Assembly: GCA_000349905.1 (NCBI GenBank)
Contig: KB722766.1
Coordinates: 2,432 to 66,431 of the forward strand
Length of the DNA stretch: 64,000 nt
Reading direction: 5' to 3'
DNA from: Volvariella volvacea V23
Lineage: Eukaryota; Basidiomycota; Agaricomycetes; Agaricales; Pluteaceae
Positions 1 to 11,788 of the stretch are shown piece after piece (the stretch's first letter is position 1; every line of letters begins with the position of its first letter). The position numbers and the translations under genes are program-made. The notes under the pieces are model-generated. The model was given only the letters and a program-made list of their open reading frames with translations. It was not told where the DNA came from and ran no database searches.

Positions 1-446
1 CCCCTAGAAGAACTTGGTTGAGGCTCCGAGTCATATCCGTGAGGCTTGCTGCGGTGAGGTTTGCTGGTATACCACTCCTGCGCCGCCGTCCTTTCAGCCT
101 CCCTTTCTCGTGTTCTGCCATCCATTTTCTCCCGTCGAGTCGTCTGTTCTTTGTCTCTATCCCGGTCCCTCTCTTTCTCTTTTGGTCTATGCCTCTTTGA
201 CTCTCGCTCTCTTTCGCGATACTTGTCTCGTTTCTTCTCCACGTAAGTCTCACCAGTTTCGCCCGACAGATAGCCTTCTTCTTCGATGTACCTCAACTCC
301 AGCGGGTCCCTTGCGGAGGGCGTCTTGGGCGTGTAGGGGTCCCGCAGTGCATACCCCTGCTCCGTTGCCGAGACCCATCGGGATATTCCATTCATCTTCT
401 GCAAATGGCGTTGCAACGCCTCTTCTGAGTAATCGTACTCGGTCAT
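1..446 (-). CDS. MTEYDYS-family disordered protein, copy 1 (3' end outside window)
   Basis: The reading frame opens with ATG at 446-444 and stays open for 148 codons to the window edge, so the gene is partial at its C-terminus. The product begins MTEYDYSEEALQRHL, followed by an ISRWVS segment. The same start (MTEYDYSPEA, then RI-RWVE) occurs in two further genes here, at 8401 (reverse) and 11789 (forward), which fixes the start codon. After about residue 80 the protein is dominated by Arg, Glu, Asp and Lys (runs such as RERERE and ERDRDRD), as in copy 2, and is predicted to be disordered and highly charged. No enzyme motif is seen. I know the N-terminal motif only as part of uncharacterised agaricomycete proteins, so function is unknown. 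An intron downstream cannot be excluded. Confidence 0.75.
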   Translation of the reverse strand, partial: MTEYDYSEEALQRHLQKMNGISRWVSATEQGYALRDPYTPKTPSARDPLELRYIEEEGYLSGETGETYVEKKRDKYRERERESKRHRPKEKERDRDRDKEQTTRREKMDGRTREREAERTAAQEWYTSKPHRSKPHGYDSEPQPSSSR

Positions 447-3390
447 TTATGAGTGTCTATAGGACGTCTAGCGTGGGTGTCTATGCAGTTGTGGTTGTGC
501 GGTTGTAAAGTGAAAAAAGTCGGAGAGACGGCGGATAGTCGGGTAGGGACAACAATGCGTAAGTGATGGATGGCCGCTCTGGAGAAGTTTAGTCGTAGGT
601 TACGTATGGCGGTGGAATGTGTTGCAGTGATGATTCGATTATCAGGGGACGGGTATGTATATGATGCAATCGTCAATTTCGAAGCGGCCGAACAATTTAG
701 CGGATTGAAAACCGAGGGCGGGGAGGGCGTTGGATTTTACAGGCGAATTCGTGAGGAGGGGGAAAGGTGTGGGCTGGGGTATCTCGGCGGTAGGAGTGAA
801 GCTGTGGATCGCTGGTCCCGATGCTGCACAAAGAGCAGCGACGGACTTTGGGTCGCTGGCCGAGTCAAGACAACAAGGCTGTATAGGCTGTGACTCGGTA
901 CTCATTTGCGGAGACAGGGTCGCGCGACGCTTACCTGTGCGTTGTCGAGCACGTCGACGAGGACCGCAAAGCCAACTCGATTTCAGAAAACATATCCGCG
1001 TGCCACATTACGTAATCGCTGGCACGCCGCAACCGCATTGTCCTTCCGATCTTAACACGCGCAAACAATCCTCAATCCCGTACCTACTCAGGATCTGGCG
1101 GCGTCCCGTACTAAGAGCAACAATAGGGCATGAGCTCTACAGCGCAGATCGTTCAGTCTGGCGGGCACCCAAACGCCGCGCGAGCAGTGCAGCACAGGTA
1201 CTCATGCACACTCTCAACGCACATCACTCGTTGCGGCGTTGTATTCGTGCTTGATTTCGGATTTATAAGTTTATCCGTAGTACAAGACTGCGGTAATATT
1301 GTGAAAAGGCGCTTTCAAGGCAGCCCCTCGTACATCCCGCGTCGACATTCTTACATTCTATGGTTATCATAGCCCCAGGAGGCTGACGGCTGCGCAAATT
1401 TTGCAATGGTACGGAGCATCAAAGCGTAACACAGGAATCTCGCTATTTTAACTAATGATGCCGTCAATTTAGAGCGGGAAGTATCCGATGCAGTATTCGA
1501 CGAGAAAATGGTGATTTCTGCGGGTGAAGGCAATAATTTATGATGATAAGTGTATTTGTCTGGCCATCGACATACGGAGCAACGCCCGAGATATTTTTCT
1601 GCTTCTTCATGCTGTAGTGCAAGCGCAGCACCACTCATGCTACTCCACACGCCGGTGGCTATTGCTCCTGAACAGTAATGCATCCAATAAGAGACGTGGT
1701 TGCAAAACCCACGACAATTCCACCGATTAACGGTGGACCCCTGGTTATCAGCGTGCTCCACAGCTACTGCTATATGCGCCCCTCGTTGGTATGCAAAGGG
1801 CTTGCTTGATCGTAATGAATCCCGATCGGTCGTGCGGGATAGCTATGCAACCTACAGCGCCTCCCTCGTATCTGGTTCGTATCTCATGTACTACAATTCG
1901 AGTCTTTTGCTAATACGATGCCCAGCACATCCTATTATCGTCTCACAAGCAGCTTTCGTAAACCAAGCAACAGCCTTCAGGGCGTCCCAAGGAAGGAAAC
2001 GACACGGAAGCTAATCCCGTGCTCCTGAGTGCAAATGCCGAAATTTTCCTTCATTGCCTCATCCTGTGGTGCTGTTAAGGGATACGTAAGACTAAGCACT
2101 GCTGCTGCGCTTTGATCTCACTTATATACTGTTTTAGCGTGATCAACGATGCAGCAAATAATGAACTCAGCGAAGATTTATCCCTTATTCTTCTTACTAG
2201 CACTTTAAGCATAACGTTGGAGGTATGGGGCCTCAGCGAATACCATATAGAGTGCTACCTTTCGTTTATCAAAAGGCGCAAAAAATGAAAAATCTGACAC
2301 TCGCTCACAACTTGCAATAACCCTCATATTCGCTAAGACAGTTACCAGCAAAATACCCAGCACTGGGATCCCTGGCATTCTGCCACAGCACGAGGAACCA
2401 GTGTCCCAACCCTGACTCGTTGGCCAGATGCAATGCCCTGTGCGTGCTTGCTATTGGTCATCATGACGGTCACCCACTCCACTCCACGACAATCGCAAGG
2501 CACAAAGAAATAAAGAAATATGCTAGCGTAGTAAGTGCTGAATAAAGCCACTTGGGTGGCCTTAAACCATCTTAATACTAGGCTCCGTGATGGGCAATAC
2601 CTATGTATACTTACTATATAAGGCAGAGATCCGCTGCCGTAGATCACAAAAGCGGTCGGTACTGTCAGAGGACAATCTACCATCCAATATACCGAAGAGA
2701 TTTCCGACCTGGGATTCAGTGACTCGTCAATCTCAAGTTCACGCTCATGTGATCATCCCAATGTCAATTGCTTGGAACGGCATTCCATCAGGGAGATGGT
2801 TCTCCTTTAACGCTTCTATGCGCCCTCTTACTTATTGGGACATGGATACAAACTCGAGTGACACAATTTCACGGATAAACCCCAAGCTCTGTCGACTCCT
2901 CTAGCATCTGTGAGGAGACTCAAGACCCTGAATTGAAGTATTCCTGTATGATTATTGCTGTCCAAAGAAACGGGTTAAAATCCCCAAGGAGGTGCTTGTA
3001 GAGGGTAGTACTTACCGCATCCAGTCTTCTGTTGGAGGTTCATTGAAAGAGCTATTGAGAGGTTTGAGGTTTGAAGAACGGAGATGTCACTATGCTACTG
3101 CGCCTGCACACGCGATGGAGATGTAGGAAAGTCCAAGGTATCATCGTGCCTGGAGAGATGCACGCCGTGCAAGCGACTATCATTTGTATTTTTCAATACA
3201 GCGCCGGTGATTCCTGGTAATATAAGTTTGTCAATCACCTTCTGCAATAGTTCCCATCCACGGCCCCTGACGCACGGCCAGACGGATAAGCTTCAATATG
3301 TCTTCATCATACGCCTCTAATATTGGTACACATCGAGCCTCACCAGTTGCCTGACAATCCCATCGCTGATGTTCAGATTTGGGAGATACA
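447..3390. other. Intergenic stretch without a supported gene
   Basis: Only short open frames occur here, none with recognisable motifs or splice-supported extension. A reverse frame at 1351-1761 is open for 136 codons, and a neighbouring frame there gives a Gly/Ile/Val-rich segment (IGGIVVGFATTSLIG) resembling a membrane span, but stops lie close on both sides. At most it is a decayed membrane-protein fragment. Confidence 0.5.
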
Positions 3391-4634
3391 ATTCTTTCTA
3401 TCGATCCCCGCCCAGTCGAAATTGATTAGGTTTGCACGTCATACAGGATCCTTCTCAAACATCATAATGTTCTGTCAACGAAGATCGCCATAACGTAGTT
3501 CTGGTCATGAAGAGCACGGATGGCGCGAGTCAAACTTTCAATAACGCTCCCGGGTAAGCTCTTCTTCAAAAATGCATCGTCTGCGGGCGTGCCTTCGGCA
3601 ATGTCCATGACCACCACCTTGACTGCACCACGTAACTTGGGGACAGAGCGCAGTCGAGGAGCCGATTTTAGACTGGCAACAATCCCATGAGCTTCTCCAC
3701 AAAAGTTCGTCATCAAGTTCGGCTATGAAGAGCGAACGGTTGTAACTGGTATCATCCCCAAGTAAATCGGAATCGCTCGGTGAAATTGATAGTTGCTGGA
3801 GCTGATCAATATATGTCGGGTTGATAGAGATGAGCGTGGACGGGCGGGCTGGGTGTAAGAGACCGGTAATGATCTATTAAACCATTCACTGTATGCCGAA
3901 AGATATCAAGCACCTGAGGGAGATGGTAGATGCATTTTGTCCTATATGTATCGCCACCGAGATGGATGTAGTCCGTAAACGGTTGTGTGACGAAAACATC
4001 GACGAAAATAGAGCCTGAGGAGCAGATATACGGACCAGCGACAGATATCAAAATGCGTGGACAGTGAGACGCCTGCTGTATCTCTTGATACTTAACGGAA
4101 TACGAAATTAGTGAGGGCACAAGAGGACTAACAATGAAAGACGGATGTTGTCATTACTTTGCTGCTTTCTCAATGTGGAGGTGCCTTGAAATCCACTATT
4201 ACCACGAACGCCCAATTTTGTCTTAAGCTCAACGTGCGTATGGATTGCCTTCACGCCACTCCCCAGGCTGATCGTTGCGATGGTGCCACTCTCAGTAACC
4301 AAGCCTCCATCCGCCTTTTGCGCCTTCGCGTGCATTTTGAATTCAATATCCAGAAGATTCTGGGGCATGTCTCGGATATTAACGCCACAGCCATCCTCAA
4401 ATCTATCGATTCCGTTTGGGCGCTCAAACAACTTGACTGTGACTCCAACGAGATGTTGATCCGATTCAATTTGGGAGAGATTGATTGTGGCAAAGACGTA
4501 GTCGTCATGGGAGGACCGAGCATTAGGATATTCATTATAGATTGGGTGCATTTTCTACCCTTTCTTGACCCGGAGAGACTATTCACGACTGTAGATGGCG
4601 GAACAGCATTTTGTGCATCCCGCAACATCTTCAT
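3390..4634 (-). pseudogene. Decayed fungal kinase-like gene relic
   Basis: Reading the reverse strand from about 4634, successive frames join into one protein-like series. The first is a 4551-4108 frame (NARSSHDDYVFATINL...LKTKLGVRGNSGFQGTST). A second, at 4120-3806, contains PYICSSGSIFVDVFV and PFTDYIHLGGD. A third, at 3716-3462, contains VVVMDIAEGTP and IRALHDQNYV. Just beyond, a shifted frame reads GDLR, stop, QNIMMFEKDP and then INFDWAG. GDLRxxN and DFDWAG-like motifs are the catalytic-loop and metal-binding equivalents of fungal kinase-like (aminoglycoside-phosphotransferase-like) proteins, preceded as usual by VVMD and an ALHxxxYV segment. At least three frameshifts (near 4110, 3850 and 3715), further shifts near 3500 and two in-frame stops rule out a functional product. 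The N-terminal portion is not recognised. Boundaries are approximate. Confidence 0.55.
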
Positions 4635-4639
4635 GCGCT

Positions 4640-7298
4640 AAGATGACACCACTTAGAGGAATGTAGCAAGTTTAATATCACGGACCCACACTTTGCACGT
4701 CTGGATGTAGTATAATTTCGACTGGTCTTGCGTGCGGTTAGACAAAACGCAATGTATATTTCCATCACATGGTAGGAAACTACGAAAATTGGAGATGTCT
4801 CAATTGTCTCTGCATATATTGCTTAGATGTAAGGGTGTCGTGCTCAAGCCATTTCTGAGACTTAAGCCACGGTAAGTATTTCTTCTACGCCATCACCTTT
4901 GACGGAATCCCCCAAGACGCATATTCCACCTACCATCGAGTCATTGACTTCAAGATAGGCCCGTACATTAACGCGCCCATACCAACCCCCCTTCGTGGGG
5001 CATTTAATAACATCTCAATACCCTCAAGGTCACATTTCCTGGCATGCCCCCGAAAACACTGTTCACTAAGGTCCGCCAAGGAACAAAATTTTCAAAGTCC
5101 ACGAACACGACTTGACTGCGGACCGTATATGGCAACGATAACGGGTCCGGAAACCAGCCCTAGGCCATTCTATGAAGCTTAAGTTTTCTGTCTTCATTCT
5201 GGACCCTGGTGAAAATTGGTTTGCTGTGGCGGTGGTGAATGTAAGACGACGGAATGACCAAAGGCATTCTCGATGAAGCGATAATGGATCGATACGGCGT
5301 CGAGATTGATAGCACGACGTTTGAAAGCACGTCGCATAGGGGTATAGTTTAAGGGGGTATAGGGTACAGCAGTGGCTACAGTCGATACTCGTCAAAATTC
5401 GTAAGCTCATAATTTGTACGTATAGCTGTGAGTATGAGCAGTACAGATCTGGAAGGCATAAGATAGAACACTAGCAAACGTGAGCTACGAGCAAGTGATG
5501 TATAAATGAAGGAAAACATGAAGAAAATGGTTCAAGCTGAGCCGGGAAAGGTGTAGGGATCATCCATAAAGCGTCCGGGACTCACTCCATCACATTCATC
5601 CGTGGGTCCAGTGATTATGCAAGATATCCGAAAATCATCGCATGTCGACATTCCTTCATCCGGCCGAGAAGCTCGGAAATACGCCCGCTGATAACCAAAC
5701 CCAAGAGTATGCCAACGGGATAACGAACGCGCTCCGATGTTAGGAATCGGGGGTTGAGGCACCTAGTCCAGAAGGACACCGTGCGTGTCCGCTCCAGTCG
5801 ATACGGATAGGAATACTGGAGGACCAATCACCAGACGTTCCGTAATCTCGTTCCAAGGAGAAGCAAGGCTCTTGGGGTGGTTCCCGTCAAACGGTCATCG
5901 TGTCCGATCGGTTGTCATTTCTGGCACTTAGGTGATTGACTTTGGGCGTTGACAGGAGAAGCAAAGGGTGTGGGGGTGGTGAAGGAACTGGGGTAATAAC
6001 GTGTTGTGTGAGGGTAAAGGCTAGGAGAAAGAAAAGGAAGGGGTATCGCAGATGGAGATAGGGAACAATGGGAGACAGAGAGTGATAGGGTAAGAGAACT
6101 CGTGGTGATCTCCAAGGGTCCTGACCAGGAACCAAAATAGGCAAGCTACCGTAACCACACAGGTCGAACTTCCTTTGTGACGACTGAATCACGAACGCCT
6201 CGTCTCTGGTTCGCGCACTCGAGTCCTACAATCTTCGTAACACGAGTGTTGGATAGTTGACAAAGGGCGAGAGTGGAGGACGATATCCAAGGCTACCGTC
6301 ACCAATTCACGACTCATGGCACATCCACGATGCAGAATGCGCAAAGTACTGTGAAGGGTCCGTTGTTGGTGTTGTCAAGATCCGGCGATACAAAATGATA
6401 TCCGATTGTACACTTGCCTGTCTTCTTGCCTCCTTGCGTGCCATGCGCGTAAGGGATCTCCGAGTCGGGGGGCGTGGCGCCTACTAGATGGTCGTCATGG
6501 TATGTTGAGGTAGGCACTCAGGAGTTGGAGTGTCCGTTGTGTACTGTGATCTTCATCTCCACCGACACCTACACCCGCAGATGGCTGGGATGCTTCCATT
6601 TTTAACTGAGATCCTCTCGCCCGCTCGAACCCCGTCTCATTCTTCCTTGCTTGGTCCGCACATGAAACCCGCCCACTGGGGTCGCGAGTCCCATCCACTC
6701 CATGTCCAATTTCAAGCACCCATCTTGTGTGCATTCATACTCTTCACCTCAGTTTCGCATCGACTTTTCTCCCAATCTTCATATTCCTTTATTCGGATCA
6801 CCGATCGTTATCGAGATGCTCGTACCCACCGCTCCACTAACTACCGGCCAACGGATATACTCTGGGCTATAGGAGTTGGAGCCCCGGCTCGGGCTACGGC
6901 GTGGGATACTAGATTGAAGAGCAAAAGCAATACGGATCGTCAGTCAGGTGATTCGAAGAATCCGCCATGAGAAGCAAGAATGAGTGAGAATAGGAGGCGC
7001 AGCCATTAAGGAGCGGAATGCAGACAAAATAGTAATCAGCGCCCAGTACGCTTAGGGGCGTAGGAGGACAAAGGCATAGAAGGGATGCATTGTGGGTGTA
7101 CGTGTGTGTACGTTCACCAGCGTGAAGTCCGGGGAATAAGAAGCCCGGAGGTGAGGAAAGGAGGTTATGGCATAGGTGATAAACGGGGAGTTCGAGCTCG
7201 GGAATAACGGGATGATTAAACGGTGACATGAATGACAGCTGATCGACTATGGGCGAATGTGGGTATAGGCGTGCAAAGCGAAGATGCAATTCGCCGAA
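4640..7298. other. Intergenic stretch without a supported gene
   Basis: No frame longer than about 150 codons and no family motif is visible on either strand. A strongly strand-skewed purine-rich block on the given strand (pyrimidine-rich on the reverse) lies at roughly 5940-6100. It could be a leader or promoter of an unseen transcript, but no following coding frame supports that. Confidence 0.5.
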
Positions 7299-8401
7299 TC
7301 AGGGAAGGTAAAACGAAGAAAGAGGAACTGTATGTGGAGATTGAAAACGTACTTTCAATTCTAGTGGGTTCAAAGGCGCCATTGCCGGCTGTGGTAGCAT
7401 CACGAAGCCAGCGGGAAGAGGGTGGTGATGAGATGACGACGACGGCGGTGGTGAAGGGGAGATGCTCAAGGCACACGGAATGAGCAATATGGGAGTCGCA
7501 GCCGTGTGCGCAGCTACGGTAATCGCCCTGGGCGATTGACCTGTTGGTGTAGACTGAAGGGCTCGTGTGCTCGAGTTCTGATTAGAAGATTCTTCCTCTG
7601 TTGTCTTGTCACCGTCCGATTGGTTCTGTGAGGGCTGTGAATTGGAGTGTGGCTGATCTTGACCTTGTGACGACTGCGCTTGTGATTGTGGTTGAGAAGG
7701 TGATTGCGTTGGTGGAGGGGTTGCGGAGTAAGGGATTGTATGGGCTACGGGAAATGCCAAGGTCGGTGAAGGTAAGGCATAGACGTATGGTGTAGGTACC
7801 ATAGGGTATTGAACTGGCATTGGGTATGGTGCGAACGGAGGAGGCGGAGGCGGCGGATAGTAGTAATACGGCATGCTGGTGGGCGGGTTAGTCGACGAGT
7901 GGCGACCTGAAGGCTTTGAAGACCGTGATTTGTTTCCACGACTTGACGAGTACTCGCGGTCCCGATCTCTGTCATGGTCCCTGTCCCTTTCCCGGTCGCG
8001 TTCACTACGATTACGCTTTTCACGTTCCCGTTCATACTTTCGTTCCCGGTCCCGGTAGTCTGTACTATGACTAGCGCTCGTTCGTGAGGAGTCTCCCCGA
8101 GATGAATAATCACGGGAATGAGTATTCTGAATGCCGTCGCACCAACAAAAGCGCTCAGCGTCAACAATGGCGAATGCCGTAAAGGGATACGTACTGTTGA
8201 GGCAGAAGCGGAGGACCTACTCTCCGAGCTTCGAGTTCCACTGCTCGTGCTTCCATGGCTTGCAACGCTCCTTTTATCCGACGAAACCGGGAGATGAGTA
8301 CTAGATCGATGGTGTCCAACGTCCTCAACCCAACGAGTGATCCGTGCTTGTGCTTCCAAATGGCGCTCGTAAGCTTCAGGTGAGTAGTCGTATTCGGTCA
8401 T
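7299..8401 (-). CDS. MTEYDYS-family disordered protein, copy 2
   Basis: Model: exon 8401-8195 (69 codons), intron 8194-8127 (68 nt, GTACGT...CAG), exon 8126-7299, giving about 344 residues. The start is set by the motif MTEYDYSPEAYERHL shared with copies 1 and 3, so an in-frame ATG three codons upstream is ignored. Order of regions: conserved N-terminus with RITRWVED (1-30), Ser-rich linker (32-69), Arg/Glu/Asp-rich charged tract just after the splice junction (about 95-130), a YYYY-P7 motif, then Pro-, Gln- and Ser-rich low complexity. No catalytic motif or membrane span is seen. The 3' end is uncertain: a good donor (GTACGT) lies at 7352, just before the stop, so a further exon is possible. 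It is divergent from copy 3. Function is unknown; a scaffold or RNA-associated role would be speculation from composition. Confidence 0.75.
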
Positions 8402-11400
8402 TACGCGCAATCAATGCAATCAAGGTTGTGGGGAGGAGTGTGGCCAGGATGAATGACGCCAATGCTGATGGTGGGGAGGCACCGTTGGGGAGGAGGAGGG
8501 GAGGCGTTCGAGGGGAAAGGAAGGAATGGAGTTACGAGCGAGTGGCTTTTAACCCTTTCGTGTGTGGGGGCCTGAATGTGGAGGGACAGAATGAAAGAAC
8601 GCGGGTGGGTGAAGAGTTATGTAGACCTAGACACATGAAAGGGCGTGGCGAGGGCACATTGTTATATCATGGCATTGCATTAAAGCACTGAGCTATGGTT
8701 GCGTGCACAGGGATATTTGTTCAGTATTATGTATTTGACCCCTTCAGGCTTTGCACCTCTCCTGATCTGGCAGTGGGCATGCAATGGGTAGGACCGGCTA
8801 CGAAAGGTTCGATGGAAAAAGAGTTATGTTTGGATGTGCTATCCTGGCCCTGGCCTGCACTCATTTCCAAATTCTGATGGTCTCGGTCCGAGGCTCTTTG
8901 TCACCTGGGCTGATCGTGATGAACGTGGTCGACGTCGTGGACAATCAACGTTCCTGGGTGGCGTCAAAAAGCTCCTTCAAGCGGAGCTTAAAAATGGCCA
9001 CAATGCTGCGTTTTGGCTATGGCCGAAAAACTCGACCACCCCGAGTCAAGCCTCCAGACTCCAAGAAGAATGGACTGTGGTCTTCTCGTCGGAAAGGTTT
9101 ACCTGTTGCATTGCAATCAATCCAGGTCTACTCGCACCTATTTATTCCGACCCCCTCCGAGGCTGATTCAGTTCTTTGTAGAACCAGCATCCCACCACCC
9201 GTTTAGCTAGGGCCTTTCTTAAATCCGTACTAAGCGCACCTAAAGTGGATATGGCAAGTTTTTCTAGTGCTCGACATCATCGCTCTTTTTCTTATCACCA
9301 AAGCTTATATGATCCGGTGTGGAATACACACCGGTGCGTGCGCAGCTGACAGTCAGAATACATACGCGGCGTATCAAAAATTAGACTCGCGCTCAGGTGT
9401 ACCCTAAGGTAGGCGTTTTCCCTTTTCCTTTTTAAGATTTAACGTGAGTTGTGAAACTCATTACATGGTGACGCACAGCACTGCAGAGTATACGCCAAGT
9501 GAGATGTATGTTAATAGCTTCAGAGCAATTTTAGGTGTGTACGGGTTTCTGTTAGGGCGAAAATAATTCTTTTCTTATGTCAAGCAACAGCATTAGACCG
9601 CGTACTATTTTGTGGGGCTGTGAGGTATGTGTCAACGGGCAACAGCAATTTGGGCTTAGCGTTATTCGGATAGTACGCCATTTAGAAGGTCAAGCTGTAC
9701 AGCACGCATCGTCGAATGACTCATGCCGATGCTCCCTTGATACTTCTTCTCTACTCAAAGTGTTCACATTCCAGCTGCTGACCTGTCGGACAGGTTGCCT
9801 TTCTTTGGTTCTTCATTAAAATCCATGCGTACGGCAGCTTAGAGTTACTCCCTGTGCAGGTACAATAACATGCTGTGAAGTGCTTATGGTGCAATGTCCT
9901 TTGACTTGACTATCACCGATTGATTATATCCTGGGTTTTCACTAAGACAGCGACCGAGTCTTGAGAGACAACAGCCTTTGGAGCATGGAGCCCCTAATGG
10001 AACGTATCACGTTCCGTCAAAGTGAAACACAGGAATATTCTGATGAGCACCACGGTGACAGCAGGTACGCTGGAGGATATACAGTTATAGGTATTCTTAG
10101 ATCTTCAGGGATACAGAAACACGCATGGGTCACCAGCGAAGTGATGCGAGGAGTTGAATGATAACACGCAACATGTACTCATTCCACGTCTATCTCGTAA
10201 AGCATAAACTGGGAACTGAGCGGAAAATGTCTACTTCCTCAGAAATCGTGTATCCAGCACTGAGATGAGACGGGGCGGTCTCCACGTGTCGTATTGAATA
10301 CAATAGGGTTGCTGAGGTGGTCAGGAGTTGCCGGGAAGCATAGAATAGTAGCCAATGGAGGATGCTCCGTAATCCATGCGCCGCGAGTGCTTAGAGGACA
10401 ATCTTAGCCTTTAAGGAAGGTATGGCTACAGTCATCTGGTATCACACTCGGACTCTATCATGCTGTACGTGTGGTGGCTGACGAACTGCAGTAATAGCAT
10501 TTCTGGAAGGAGAATACGACGAATTATGTCCGCTAACCCTCCCGGGCTCGGTCGTATGGCAGAAATTTTGGATGATTCTTGGCCGTGGACATTGCAGTTG
10601 AGATGAGATTTTGAGAGTAATAAGCGTACGGGAGGATGTACGAATAAACTCTAGCGAGATGAAGGTGAGAACAGTAACCATACGGCCGATGAAAGGGCAG
10701 TCGCTCGGTGCGATATACACGTGTGAAGGAGCAGGATCACGATGATTATCGATGGTGATGAGGAAGTCTATGTACGAGATGACTCCAGATGGAACGGTGG
10801 CGCAAGATTGTGGTGCGAAGCAAGGGCTGATTCCTTTTGTGCTTTACGTTTGTGATGGACTGGGAGGTAATTGCTTTTGTCGGCCTATTTGGCGCCCGTT
10901 GGACGAGGGCGTGACTTGGGCATTGGGATAGCGTGATCTTGGGAGGTGAGTCATACCAAATTTCGGAGATTTGGCGTGTCCTAAAGGGGTAGAGATGGCC
11001 CACACACTGGTCACACTGTCCACAGTCCCCGAGTGTACGAACGAGGTCAAAGGGCGAGACTGGGATAACATACAGACGGCCAAACAGCGGCAAACAGGGT
11101 TCCACGTGTTTTACCATTATTGTTGGGTTCGGAAAGAACAACAAACCAATTCGGGACGGTATGCTCAGCGAGTCCCACCGCTTCAAATCACAGCACCCAC
11201 AATTGCGATATGTTCAGGCTGTGTAGCGCCCGTCTTTTTGGGCACATCGCCCACTCTTCATAGGTATAAATGGGTCCGTTGACGACCCGACTGCGACTTG
11301 GGGCCACGCTTGGTAATTTGACCTGGGAAGGCCTCGCGTTCGCCTCGAGGCAGAATATATAGGTCAAAGGCAAGGGAGCGTTCCTTCTGACGTCGCATCT

Positions 11401-11544
11401 GCGGCCCTGCTCGCACTCCCCCCAGGGACTCCACCTTTCCGCATTCGATTTGGCCCTCACCCACCTCCATCTAGGTGTGGCTGATCCTCACACTATCCTC
11501 GTTGGCAGTTACCCCGTCACATCCCACATAAAATCCGTTTGTAA
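8402..11544. other. Intergenic region between divergent MTEYDYS genes
   Basis: This 3.1 kb separates the two divergent paralogues and holds no supported gene. Short frames at 8784-9206 include an LFVTW string but no continuing homology. TATA-like strings lie at 11265-11270 and near 11356, several hundred bases ahead of copy 3, and could mark its promoter. Confidence 0.5.
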
Positions 11545-11712
11545 GCTCCGTCCTCTCTTCTTCTCCCTACCTGTTCCTATTCATATCTCGGGTCACTGAT
11601 CTCCCTCTTCCTCCATATCTCCACCAGCTTTGCTTCATATCTTCGCTTTCGCCTCTTTCTATCTCTTTTCCTCCCTTTTCTACTTTCTACTTCTCCATTG
11701 CGCCGCAACGCT
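11545..11712 (+). promoter_or_regulatory. CT-rich leader/core promoter tract of MTEYDYS copy 3
   Basis: A long pyrimidine-rich stretch (repeated TCTTC, CTCC and TTTC words) ends about 75 bases before the ATG at 11789. Such CT-rich tracts immediately upstream of the start are common in promoters of well-expressed filamentous fungal genes. No TATA box lies in the usual spacing, so this may be the main core element. This is inferred from composition only. Confidence 0.4.
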
Positions 11713-11788
11713 TTGCGCCTCATCCCACCTTCGAATTGTTCGATAATAGACTCTTTTGGACCCTTCTTCACGTTTCTCGTTGGACGCT

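Noticed and set aside
4159..4641. 160-codon forward frame
   Set aside because: It is antisense to the kinase-like relic, whose reverse-strand frames carry recognisable motifs in order.
8784..9206. 140-codon forward frame, with an overlapping frame containing LFVTW that recalls AMMECR1 proteins
   Set aside because: Only five residues match, the following conserved RGCIG-type motif is absent, and no splicing joins the two frames sensibly.
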